Below the pieces are notes generated by a model. The model had not been told where the DNA came from. It searched no databases and saw only the letters and a list, made by a program, of their open reading frames with translations. Below are positions 34,226-41,655 of a DNA stretch of 41,655 bases, piece by piece. The translations under genes were made by a program, and so were the position numbers. Source of the DNA: DATGZX01 sp035296965 (lineage in GTDB: Bacteria > Planctomycetota > Planctomycetia > Gemmatales > Gemmataceae); assembly GCA_035296965.1 (NCBI GenBank), contig DATGZX010000386.1, forward strand, positions 1 through 41,655, written 5' to 3'. Each line of letters opens with the position of its first letter. Position 1 is the stretch's first letter.

Positions 34226-35608
34226 ATGACACCACGCAAGGACCATTTCCCTCATCCCTCTGCGCGGCCGCGGCGCGTGAGCTTAGCAGTGACCAATCCC
34301 CACGCGGCCGGGATTGACGTTGGTGCCGATGAGCACTGGGTGTGTGTGCCCGCCGGCCGGGCCGCAGAGCCGGTGCGCCGCTTCGCCACGTACACCGCGG
34401 ACCTGATGGCGCTGGCCGACTGGCTGCAGGCGTGCGGGGTGACGACGGTGGCGATGGAATCGACGGGAGTCTATTGGGTACCACTGTACGAGTTGTTGGA
34501 GGCGCGGGGCTTTGTAGTGCTTTTGGTTGATGCCCGCCAGGTGGCGCGGGCCCCGGGGAGACCGAAGAGTGATCGCAAGGACTGCCAGTGGATCCAGCGA
34601 CTGCACAGCTACGGGCTGTTGTCGGCTGCCTTCCGGCCGCAGGACGAGGTGGTCGTGCTGCGCGGCTACTTGCGTCAGAGGGACATGTTGGTGACCTATG
34701 GCGGCCAGCACATTCAGCATATGCAGAAGGCGCTGGAGCAGATGAATGTGAAGCTGACGGAAGTGGTCAGCGACATTACGGGAGTGACGGGCATGGGCAT
34801 TATCAAGGCCATCCTGCGCGGCGAGCGTGCGCTGCAGGAACTGGCGCGCTTGCGCGATCCGCGCTGTAAGGAGAGTGAGGCGACGATCGCCCGTGCCCTA
34901 CAGGGCAACTGGCGGGAGGAGCACCTGTTCGCCCTGCAGCAGGCGGTGGCGCTGTACGAGTTTTACCACCAGCAGATCGATGCCTGCGATGCAGCCATCG
35001 AAGCTCACTTGCGGACGTTCGCAGACCGAAGCAGCGGCCAGCCACTCCCCCACCGGCCGCGGCGGCGCAAGCGCGAGGCGAACGAGCCCCGCTTTGATGC
35101 GCGGGCGCGGTTGTATTGTCTATGTGGGGTGGATCTGACCGCCATCGAAGGGATTGACGAGACCACGGCGCTGGTGCTGCTGAGCGAGATCGGCTCCCAG
35201 ATGAGCCGTTGGCCTTCGCTGAAGCATTTTTGTAGCTGGCTGGGGTTATGTCCGCAGCACAAGATTTCGGGGGGTAAGATCCTGAGCCGGCGGGTGCGGC
35301 GGGGTGCGAGCCGGGCCAAGCGCGCCTTGCGGCTGGCCGCGCGGTCGCTGCACCACAGTAGGAGCGCCCTCGGGGCATTCTTCCGGCGCATGAAGTCGCG
35401 GCACGGGACTCCTGGGGCAATCACTGCGGCCGCGCACAAGATCGCTCGCCTAGTGTACGCGCTGCTCAAACATGGGAAGGACTATGTGGCCCAAGGGATG
35501 GCGGAGTACGAGGCGAAGTACCGAGAGCGCAAGCTGCAAGCGATGGCCCGACAGGCCCGCGCGTTGGGTTTCCAATTAGTACCCGCGGCGGCTGGCGCCG
35601 TAACGTAG
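34226..35608 (+). CDS. IS110-family transposase (DEDD recombinase)
   Basis: 460 residues. N-terminal RuvC-like DEDD domain: GIDVGADEHWVCVP (Asp), VAMESTGVYWVPLYELLE (Glu), and PKSDRKDCQWIQRLH (Asp pair). C-terminal Tnp20 domain: LCGVDLTAIEGIDETTALVLLSEIG, FCSWLGLCPQHKISGGK and the region with the catalytic Ser expected near SRRVRRGASRAKRAL. Full length, no stop or frameshift, so possibly active. The start at 34226 was chosen because the frame upstream is the element's non-coding region. It sits between the kinase and TIGR03032 genes. Confidence 0.93.
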   Translation: MTPRKDHFPHPSARPRRVSLAVTNPHAAGIDVGADEHWVCVPAGRAAEPVRRFATYTADLMALADWLQACGVTTVAMESTGVYWVPLYELLEARGFVVLLVDARQVARAPGRPKSDRKDCQWIQRLHSYGLLSAAFRPQDEVVVLRGYLRQRDMLVTYGGQHIQHMQKALEQMNVKLTEVVSDITGVTGMGIIKAILRGERALQELARLRDPRCKESEATIARALQGNWREEHLFALQQAVALYEFYHQQIDACDAAIEAHLRTFADRSSGQPLPHRPRRRKREANEPRFDARARLYCLCGVDLTAIEGIDETTALVLLSEIGSQMSRWPSLKHFCSWLGLCPQHKISGGKILSRRVRRGASRAKRALRLAARSLHHSRSALGAFFRRMKSRHGTPGAITAAAHKIARLVYALLKHGKDYVAQGMAEYEAKYRERKLQAMARQARALGFQLVPAAAGAVT

Positions 35609-35956
35609 CCGACCCATGAGCGCGACTGGCCCAGGTCGCAGCTACCGAACAGTCACAACCCAGCACTAGATGATCCAGTCGGGTAGAAGAATCCGCGCTG
35701 GGGAGGGGGAAGTTGTGCGCCCATAGGGCTAACTCCGCCTCTTGACCCTCTGAACATGAACTCTGTTGCCGGTGGGAGTTCCTTGGGAGCGTCGCCGCCA
35801 AGCAGAAGTCTCACCGACCCGGCCGGCCCCTGGCGCTCAGTCTGCGCGCCGGGGACATGTAGGACGGATTGGCAATCCGTCCCACGGCACCGGCATTATA
35901 TCGCAAATCGCATCGAAAAAAGCCGGCCCGCCCTGTTCCGGCCCCTTGGAGCGCAG
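35609..35956. other. Intergenic, IS110 right flank to TIGR03032 gene
   Basis: About 350 bp: the right end of the IS, then host sequence with one palindromic repeat (35862-35882). The open frame through this part reads repeat-derived peptide (RTDWQSVPRH) and is not taken as coding. Confidence 0.45.
35862..35882. repeat. GGACGGATT/AATCCGTCC palindrome
   Basis: A 9-bp perfect inverted repeat with a 3-base centre. From memory this sequence is a common dispersed palindrome in planctomycete genomes; only one copy is in this window. Confidence 0.6.
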
Positions 35957-37183
35957 ATGGAGAAAAACATGACTATGCAAACTGCCCCCGCCCGCCTGAC
36001 GCCGGACCCGACCGAGCAGAACGGTCGCAATGATTCTCTCATGAGCATGCCAGGTGCCCCCGACACCCTGACGCCGGACCCGGCCCTCCCCAAGTCGGCG
36101 GATCCGGGGCCGCTACGGGCCGCCCACACGCCGAACTTCCCCGCGCTGTTGCGGCGGCTCGGCGCGTCGCTGCTGGTCACCACTTACCAGGCCGGTAAGC
36201 TCGTGATGCTCCGCGACGAGGGGGACCACCTCAACACCCACTACCGCACGTTCAAGGCCCCGATGGGCCTGGCCCTGGCCGACGGTGGCGCCAAGCTCGC
36301 CATCGGCACCACCATCCAGGTCTGGGAGTTCCGCGACGTTCCGGACGTCGCCCGCCGCCTGGAACCCGCCGGCACGCGCGACGGCTGCTACCTGCCGCGC
36401 GCCAGCCACGTCACCGGCAACGTCCTGATCCACGAGATGGCCTACGGCGCCGGCGGCCAGCTCTGGTTCGTCAACACGCGCTTCTCCTGCCTGGCCACCC
36501 TCGACGCCGAGGCGAGCTTCACCCCGCGCTGGCGGCCGCCGTTCGTGACCGAGCTGGAGCCTTCGGATCGCTGCCACCTCAATGGCCTGGCCATGGTGGA
36601 CGGCAAGCCGAAGTACGTCACTGCCCTGGGCGAAACGAACGAGATGGGCGGCTGGCGGCCGAACAAGGCGCGCGGCGGCCTGCTGATGGACGTGGATTCC
36701 GGGGCGATCCTCTGCCGGGGCCTGTCGATGCCCCACTCGCCGCGCTGGCATGCCGGCCGCCTGTGGGTCTGCGAGTCGGGCTCGGGGACGCTCGGCTATG
36801 TCGATCTGAACACCGGCCGCTATGAGGCGGTCGCCGCCGTGCCGGGGTTCACGCGCGGGCTCGACTTCGCGGGGGATCTCGCCTTCGTCGGCCTGTCTCA
36901 GGTCCGCGAGTCGGCCGTCTTCAGCGGCATCCCGATCACCGAGCGGCTCGCTCCCGAGCAGCGGACGTGCGGCGTCTGCGTCGTGGACCTGCGCCGCGGC
37001 GAGACGATCGCCCTGCTCAAGTTCGAGAGCGGCGTCCAAGAGGTCTTCGCCGTGGCGGTGCTACCGCGGCGGTTCCCCGATTTGATCAACGACGACGAGA
37101 AGCTACTGGAGAGTTCCTTCGTGGTCCCCACCGAGTATCTCGGTGAGGTCGCGGCGACGGTCCGCGCTGCGGGACCTGCGTGA
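35957..37183 (+). CDS. TIGR03032-like beta-propeller protein
   Basis: 408 residues from ATG 35957 (GGAG five bases upstream); ATG 35969 also has a good site, and an in-frame ATG at 35756 would include repeat DNA. About 50 residues of Pro-rich linker precede the conserved core: TPNFPALLRRLGASLLVTTYQAGKLVMLR, FKAPMGLALADGG, IHEMAYGAGGQLWFVNTRFSCLA, FVTELEPSDRCHLNGLAMVDG, NKARGGLLMDVDSG, GLSMPHSPRWHAGRLWVCES, GFTRGLDFAGDLAFVGLSQVRES. This is the pattern of the TIGR03032 family (DUF4915-type), whose function is unknown. No signal peptide is visible. Confidence 0.85.
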   Translation: MEKNMTMQTAPARLTPDPTEQNGRNDSLMSMPGAPDTLTPDPALPKSADPGPLRAAHTPNFPALLRRLGASLLVTTYQAGKLVMLRDEGDHLNTHYRTFKAPMGLALADGGAKLAIGTTIQVWEFRDVPDVARRLEPAGTRDGCYLPRASHVTGNVLIHEMAYGAGGQLWFVNTRFSCLATLDAEASFTPRWRPPFVTELEPSDRCHLNGLAMVDGKPKYVTALGETNEMGGWRPNKARGGLLMDVDSGAILCRGLSMPHSPRWHAGRLWVCESGSGTLGYVDLNTGRYEAVAAVPGFTRGLDFAGDLAFVGLSQVRESAVFSGIPITERLAPEQRTCGVCVVDLRRGETIALLKFESGVQEVFAVAVLPRRFPDLINDDEKLLESSFVVPTEYLGEVAATVRAAGPA

Positions 37184-37192
37184 GGCAATAAC

Positions 37193-37265
37193 GTAGCCGC
37201 GTTCGCCAGAACGCGGGTTTCGCAGTGCAGACCCCTCACACCCGCGTTCTGGCGAACGCGGCTAC
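37193..37265. repeat. 26-bp perfect inverted repeat
   Basis: Arms 37193-37218 and 37240-37265 (starting GTAGCCGCGTTCGCCAGAAC) are exact reverse complements with a 21-base loop. It lies between the TIGR03032 and beta-helix genes, 10 bp past the former's stop. It could terminate or attenuate transcription, but no T-run follows; dispersed palindrome more likely. Confidence 0.85.
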
Positions 37266-37309
37266 CTAACCGGGGCGGTCTGTTTTCCTTCCTGTTTTAG
37301 GAGTTTCTC

Positions 37310-39919
37310 ATGATGAAGCGTTCCTGGATCCGCAACTTGTTTGCCCGCTCGGGCACGCGCACGGTTCGCAAGGCGCCACACCGGGCCCGCCCGGCCCTGG
37401 AGGCGCTGGAGGACCGCTGGGTTCCGTCCACGATCGTCGTCAACAACCCCACCGACACGCCCGTCGTTGGCGAGATCGACCTGCGTCAGGCGATCGTCCA
37501 GGCGAATATGAACGGGGGGAACGAGACGATCACCTTTGACAAAACGGTGTTCAAGACGCCGCAGACGATCCCCTTGAACGGCACCCAGCTCGAGCTGAGC
37601 GACACGACCGGGACGGAGACGATCACGGGCCCGAAGGCGGGCGTGACGGTCAACGGCGGCGGGCATAGCCGGGTGTTTCAGGTCGATGGGCTGGTCACGG
37701 CGTCAATCTCGGGACTGAAGATCACCGGCGCCGGCGGCACCGCCTTCCACGGCGGCGGCGTACTGAACGAGGGCGCGCTGACCCTGACCAACTGCACCGT
37801 CAGCGGCAACTCCACAAACTTCGGCTTCGGCGGCGGCCTGTACAACGCCCTTGGGGGCACGGCCACGCTGACCAACTGTACCGTCAGCGGCAACACCGCC
37901 TTATTCTTTGGCGGTGGCGTGTTGAACGGCGGCACGGCCACGCTGACCAACTGTACCGTCAGCGGCAACACCTCCCTTGTCCGTTCCGGTGGCGGCATGG
38001 CCAACTACGGCGCGCTGGCGCTGGCCAACTGCACCGTCAGCAGCAACTCCGCTGAATACGGCGGTGGCCTGGAGAACGTCTCCGGCGCGGCCACGTTGAC
38101 CAGCTGCACCGTCAGCGGCAACTCCGCCTGGAAGGGCGGCGGCCTGAGCAACTACGGCACGGCCACGCTGACGAACTGCACCGTCAGCGGCAACACCGCC
38201 GCTGTTCGCGGCGGCGGCCTGGAGAACGCAGGCGCGGCCACGCTGACGAACTGTACCGTCAGCGGCAACACCGCCAGTTACGGGGCCGGTGGCGTGTACA
38301 ACACTGGCACGGCCACGCTGACCAACTGCACCGTCAGCGGCAACTCCGCCTTCTCCGGCAACGGGGGCGGCATCTTCAACGGGACTGCGTACTATTACGC
38401 CAATTCCAACAGCGCTACCCTGAACCTGACCAACTGCACCGTCAGCGGCAACTCCGCCATCGCCGGCAACGGGGGCGGCATCCTCAACAACGCGAGTGCG
38501 TACTTTGGCTTTGCCTCTACCCTGAGCCTCGACCACGTCCTCGTGGCCGACAACAGCGCCTCCGCCGACGCCTCGGGCAACTACGGCAACGGCGGCGGCG
38601 TCGAGAATGACGGCACCCTCACCGTCACGCACTCCACCTTCAAGAACAACCTGGCCTCCGGCGGCGACTACGCCGCCCCCATCACCGGCCCCATCACCGA
38701 AGGCTCTGCCGGCGGCGCCATCGACAGCCAGGGGCCTTCCCTGACGGTGACCGACAGTGCGTTCACCGACAACCAGGCGGTCGGCCCCGCGACGGGGACC
38801 GGGGAAGGCAATGGCGGCGCCATCAACAACAGCTCGCCCGCGACCATCACCGACTGCACGTTCAACGGCAATGAGGCGCTCGGCCGCCTCAGCAACGCCG
38901 GCGCCATCAGCGCTGGCGAGAACACAACCACCAACTCGGCCACGGACCCGCTGGCCATCAGCAACTGCAGGTTCACCGGTAACGAGGCTGTTGGCGCCAA
39001 CGGCACCAACAACTCCGCCGCGCTGTTTGGCGGTGAGGCCCTGGGCGGCGCCATCGCCAGTGCTTCCCCGCTCACCATCGCCAACAGCACGTTTACCGGC
39101 AACCTGGCCAAGGGCGGCGACCAGGGCGACAACGTCGGCGGCCTTGACCCCAACCCCGTCGTCGGCGAGGCCTGGGGCGGCGGCCTTGTCGATTTCGCCG
39201 CCTCGCTCACCGTCACTAACAGCACCTTCACGGACAACCAGGCCATCGGCGGCAACTCCGCCGAGGGCCCCGGCGCTCCGGCCGCGGGCGGCGGCATCGC
39301 TGCGGAAATCTTTGCTACCCCGACCCTCACCAACGTGACGTTCGTCGGCAACCAGGCGATTGGCGGTAGCGGCGGCACCAGCCGCCCCGGGTATCCGGGC
39401 ACGGGCGGCAGCGGGTTCGGCGGCGGCTTCTACAATGGCGTTGACTCGACCGCCACCGTCTCGGACAGCCTCTTTTCCGATAACCAGGCCGTCGGCGGCG
39501 CCGGCGGGAAGGGCGCCGCGGGCGGTGTCGGCGCTGGCGGCGCCATCGCGAATGGCGGGGGCATTGGCACATTCGAGGTGAATTTCCTGGGTCTCGGTAC
39601 TGACACGTCGACCCTCTCCGTCGACCACAGCACGCTCATCTTCAACGTGGCCCAGGGAGGCGCCGGCGCGGCCGGGGGCAACGGCGGCAACGGCCTGGGC
39701 GGAGGCGCCTACAACGGCGCCACCACGACCCTGGCGCTGACGTACTCCTGGGTGACCCTGAACGATGCTAATGGCGGCCAGGGGAAGCACGGCGGCGCCG
39801 ACGGCGAGGGCATCGGCGGCGGCGTCTACGACACTCCGGGGGGGACGTTCACCTTCGATGTCGCTACCTCTATCATCTTCAACTTCGCCTCCACGAGCGG
39901 CGCCAACATTGGCCCATGA
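37310..39919 (+). CDS. Secreted right-handed beta-helix (POMP-like) protein
   Basis: 869 residues. The N-terminus has basic residues and the motif RPALEALEDRWVPS (27-40), a recurrent planctomycete exoprotein leader. A choice-of-anchor-like start (IVVNNPTDTPVVGEIDLRQAIVQAN, ETITFDKTVF) is followed by about nine near-identical rungs LTNCTVSGNT/S-x-GGG (residues about 155-385) and then a second repeat class with TVTDSAFTDNQAVGG and GGA/GGG turns to the end. This is a parabolic beta-helix typical of surface adhesins or polysaccharide-interacting proteins. The 3' end is complete and followed by a strong terminator. Long open frames on the opposite strand are shadows of its GC-rich repeats. Confidence 0.88.
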   Translation: MMKRSWIRNLFARSGTRTVRKAPHRARPALEALEDRWVPSTIVVNNPTDTPVVGEIDLRQAIVQANMNGGNETITFDKTVFKTPQTIPLNGTQLELSDTTGTETITGPKAGVTVNGGGHSRVFQVDGLVTASISGLKITGAGGTAFHGGGVLNEGALTLTNCTVSGNSTNFGFGGGLYNALGGTATLTNCTVSGNTALFFGGGVLNGGTATLTNCTVSGNTSLVRSGGGMANYGALALANCTVSSNSAEYGGGLENVSGAATLTSCTVSGNSAWKGGGLSNYGTATLTNCTVSGNTAAVRGGGLENAGAATLTNCTVSGNTASYGAGGVYNTGTATLTNCTVSGNSAFSGNGGGIFNGTAYYYANSNSATLNLTNCTVSGNSAIAGNGGGILNNASAYFGFASTLSLDHVLVADNSASADASGNYGNGGGVENDGTLTVTHSTFKNNLASGGDYAAPITGPITEGSAGGAIDSQGPSLTVTDSAFTDNQAVGPATGTGEGNGGAINNSSPATITDCTFNGNEALGRLSNAGAISAGENTTTNSATDPLAISNCRFTGNEAVGANGTNNSAALFGGEALGGAIASASPLTIANSTFTGNLAKGGDQGDNVGGLDPNPVVGEAWGGGLVDFAASLTVTNSTFTDNQAIGGNSAEGPGAPAAGGGIAAEIFATPTLTNVTFVGNQAIGGSGGTSRPGYPGTGGSGFGGGFYNGVDSTATVSDSLFSDNQAVGGAGGKGAAGGVGAGGAIANGGGIGTFEVNFLGLGTDTSTLSVDHSTLIFNVAQGGAGAAGGNGGNGLGGGAYNGATTTLALTYSWVTLNDANGGQGKHGGADGEGIGGGVYDTPGGTFTFDVATSIIFNFASTSGANIGP

Positions 39920-39993
39920 CGCCTCTCTGAGCAGGAAGCGGGCTTGGAAAGGAGAGCAGAATCCAGAAAAGCATGACGTTCAAATCCATTTAT

Positions 39994-40037
39994 GGTGTCC
40001 GGAACTGTGGTAATCGAGTTCCGGACACCTTTTTTTT
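39994..40037 (+). terminator. Intrinsic terminator of the beta-helix gene
   Basis: 13-bp perfect stem (GGTGTCCGGAACT with AGTTCCGGACACC), a 10-base loop, and eight T residues at 40030-40037. It starts 75 bp after the stop codon. Confidence 0.92.
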
Positions 40038-40315
40038 CGGGCTCGCGAACCGCTGCAAAGAATAGAGTGGCAAACGCCCAGAGGGGAACATTCATAACGC
40101 CGCCCGCACCGCTCGCCACGCCCGTCGACAGGTTGACGTACACGCCGGTGAGGTACACAAAGTAATCAAGCCGGGGATTGCAGAGGTGTGCAGGCACAGG
40201 GAGAACGGACCCATTTCAACAAAACTGGAGCCATCATTCCGCTTGCATTCCGGCACGGGTGAGGTACTCATGTGACCGCGTTGCATGAACCGATCCTCAT
40301 CCCCCGGAGAGCACC
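40038..40315. other. Intergenic before the recombinase
   Basis: 278 bp. No gene or RNA recognised. CGGAGAG just before 40316 serves as ribosome-binding site for the recombinase. Confidence 0.4.
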
Positions 40316-40954
40316 ATGCCTGCATTATCCACCTGGAACCTCGACCCAACCCGCATTCTGACCCGACGTGAACTGACCACCGTCTTAGCCGACCTAACCG
40401 CCCGAACCACGCGAGCCAATACGCAACGCAACTTGATCATCGTTCGCCTGGCGTGCTGCTGCGGACTGCGCGTGTCCGAGATCGCCGGGCTGCAGCTAGA
40501 CGACGTAGTGGCCGACGTTCAGCGCCCGCACCTGCGTTTGCGGAGGCAGATCACGAAAGGGAAGCGAGCGCGGTGTGTGCCGGTGTGGTGGGATGGAGGG
40601 ACGCTGACTGACCTTGTCGCATGGAAGGCTCGTCGCATTGCGGACGGCGCCCGCGGCACGGACCCGTTCGTCTGCTCGGTGCAGGCCAATCGTCGCGGCT
40701 TGCCACTTCAACGAGCGGCACTGCGGCGGCGGTTTCTCTCGGCCTGCAAGGTGCTTGGCTTGGCCCGGCTACGGACGCTGACCATCCACCACGGGCGACA
40801 TACGTTTATTAGTCACGCCCTTGCCGGGAAACGCAGGCTGGCCGAAGTAAGAGCAGCTGCCGGCCATGCCTGCTTGCTGACGACGAGCGTGTATCTCCAC
40901 GTGGCGGTTGATGATGATGGAGAGGTTGGCACGCTGTTCGCGTTCGGCGGATAG
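40316..40954 (+). CDS. Tyrosine recombinase/integrase, short form
   Basis: 212 residues. Catalytic set complete: R52 (CGLRVSEI), K81 (ITKGKRAR), H158-x2-R161 (HHGRHTF), H184 (GHACLLTT) and nucleophile Y193 (SVYLH). Only about 35 residues precede the catalytic domain, so the usual N-terminal arm/core-binding domain is nearly absent. Such short forms occur among XerC-like and planctomycete 'site-specific integrases'. It may be the integrase of the accessory region that starts at the tRNA scars, or a resident recombinase. Confidence 0.9.
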   Translation: MPALSTWNLDPTRILTRRELTTVLADLTARTTRANTQRNLIIVRLACCCGLRVSEIAGLQLDDVVADVQRPHLRLRRQITKGKRARCVPVWWDGGTLTDLVAWKARRIADGARGTDPFVCSVQANRRGLPLQRAALRRRFLSACKVLGLARLRTLTIHHGRHTFISHALAGKRRLAEVRAAAGHACLLTTSVYLHVAVDDDGEVGTLFAFGG

Positions 40955-40998
40955 CATTTCATTTGCGTTCCTCTCCCGAAACCGAGTAGACTTGAAGC

Positions 40999-41062
40999 AT
41001 CCTGCCGTGCAACCCATCAGGTGACTGGGCGACGCCTGGTGAGTGGCATAGGCAGGATTTTT
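40999..41062 (+). terminator. Branched hairpin with T-run after recombinase gene
   Basis: ATCCTGCC (40999-41006) pairs with GGCAGGAT (41051-41058), followed by TTTT; inner CCATCAGG/CCTGGTG segments can pair as well. Probable terminator or structured 3' end of the recombinase mRNA. Confidence 0.5.
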
Positions 41063-41153
41063 GTTGCGCTGGCGGGAACACTTGCCTATCTCTTTGCCCA
41101 CGTTTGTTCACGTCGCGTCCGGCATGCCCAGGTTGGCCAGAAACGCCAACGAG

Positions 41154-41174
41154 AAAACCCCGCCTAGTGCGGGG
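41154..41174 (-). terminator. Intrinsic terminator of the winged-helix gene
   Basis: On the minus strand CCCCGC-ACTAG-GCGGGG followed by TTTT, 35 bp past the stop codon of the 41209 gene. Confidence 0.8.
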
Positions 41175-41208
41175 CCTCGTGGGCGATCCTGGGAAAGCGT
41201 AGGCAAGC

Positions 41209-41655
41209 CTACGTTAGGCTGAACTTCCCCCGATCTGCCTTCTTGAACCGTGCCTCCTTCCCCTTCGCCTTGATCTCCCTGAGCAGGGCAGAGTAAAGCG
41301 TCGCATGCGGGGTCAGCCCGCCCGGCGAAGACCAGTAGCCCTTGTCTGACGTAGCCTTGATCATCTCCTGGCAGTTCATCGGCTCGGCGTTCTCGCCCAG
41401 CACCTTGGCGGCAGCGTCCAGGGCGCTGGTCTTCTTCTCCTTGGGCGGCTTCGGCTCCTTCTTCGCCTTCTTGGCGCCTTCGGGCTTGGGTGCCTTGTTC
41501 CCTTTGCCCTTCGACGTGGTCTTCCGCGCCGCCGACTCCGCGGGCACGGGCCTGTCCTTGGCCCCCTTGGGCGCTTTCCCGACGACCTGCACCTCCTCGT
41601 CGGGGCAAAAGCGGACGTGCTCAATCTCGCCGGCTTCATCTCGCAAGCCGACTTC
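41209..41655 (-). CDS. HARE-HTH-like winged-helix protein with Lys/Pro-rich linker, partial
   Basis: Reads in from the right edge without a start (148 codons visible, beginning EVGLRDEAGEIEHV), so its N-terminus is outside the window. After an acidic stretch comes a low-complexity linker (APKPEGAKKAKKEPKPPKEK) and then about 75 residues of a winged helix: LDAAAKVLGENAEPMNCQEM, SDKGYWSSPGGLTPHATLYS, LLREIKAKGKEARF, GKFSLT. This matches the HARE-HTH type domain associated with DNA- or chromatin-linked proteins and, in planctomycetes, small stand-alone proteins. Role unknown; a DNA-binding protein is likely. Confidence 0.78.
   Translation of the reverse strand, partial: EVGLRDEAGEIEHVRFCPDEEVQVVGKAPKGAKDRPVPAESAARKTTSKGKGNKAPKPEGAKKAKKEPKPPKEKKTSALDAAAKVLGENAEPMNCQEMIKATSDKGYWSSPGGLTPHATLYSALLREIKAKGKEARFKKADRGKFSLT

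Larger units (their letters stand above)
33930..35755 (+). mobile_element. IS110-family insertion sequence, ends not resolved
   Basis: A full IS110-type transposase gene with about 300 bp of non-coding DNA on its 5' side and about 150 bp on its 3' side. IS110 elements lack clear terminal inverted repeats, so the borders given are approximate; the left one must lie after the kinase stop at 33854. Confidence 0.6.

Noticed and set aside
35756..35956. Upstream extension of the TIGR03032 gene
   Set aside because: It encodes peptide from a palindromic repeat (RTDWQSVPRH) and intergenic DNA.
37901..39790. Long open frame (629 residues) on the minus strand opposite the beta-helix gene
   Set aside because: It mirrors the GC-rich repeats of the plus-strand gene; its product is low-complexity Gly/Val/Ala/Asp with no domain, whereas the plus strand gives a clear beta-helix.

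Overview
The window looks like a chromosome segment of a GC-rich planctomycete (Planctomycetota, possibly a Gemmata-type lineage; the exact family is inference). The signs are ECF sigma factors with long membrane-anchored C-terminal extensions, a Ser/Thr kinase fused to a long TPR array, a TIGR02999-type ECF sigma factor, a TIGR03032-type protein, a secreted beta-helix protein with an N-terminal LEALEDRWVPS motif, and many small palindromic repeats.

Layout. 1-3957: two tandem ECF sigma-factor genes on the minus strand; the first runs off the left edge. 4119-20664: one plus-strand locus for a soluble [NiFe] hydrogenase of the group 1h (high-affinity, 'actinobacterial') type. Its order is hypF, hypC, hypD, hypE, a PAS-AAA+-Fis sigma54 activator, a strong -24/-12 promoter, hhyS, hhyL, a NifU-C protein, DUF5947-like, DUF6084-like, two unnamed conserved-looking proteins, a small membrane protein (DUF6893-like), a YceI-like protein, a maturation protease, hypA and hypB. 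20730-20950: transposase remnant. 21256-24377: three-gene polysaccharide operon (nucleotide-sugar dehydrogenase, epimerase, membrane glycosyltransferase). 24.6-41.7 kb: an accessory region that begins with two tRNA 3'-half scars (tRNA-Arg-like and tRNA-Sec-like). It holds a beta-propeller protein, a solitary PD-(D/E)XK/RAMA nuclease-like protein, an ECF sigma factor with a kinase-TPR protein (one frameshift), an IS110 element, a TIGR03032 protein, a beta-helix exoprotein, a tyrosine recombinase and a winged-helix protein running off the right edge.

How it works together (inference from families and order): HypF/E make and load the cyanide ligands, HypC/D assemble Fe(CN)2CO, HypA/B insert nickel, and the protease trims the large subunit after its DPCxxCxxH motif. 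The small subunit has Asp in place of one proximal-cluster Cys and lacks a Tat signal, as in O2-tolerant group 1h enzymes, so the enzyme should be cytoplasmic. A PAS-containing sigma54 activator encoded just upstream probably switches on hhySL and the genes behind it. The accessory proteins, including a signal-less YceI-type lipid-binding protein and a tiny membrane protein, are candidates for the unknown electron route from the hydrogenase to membrane quinone.

Small mobile repeats have worked into this operon: a 124-bp MITE-like element flanks the small membrane-protein gene on both sides, and another palindromic repeat sits in frame inside a coding sequence.
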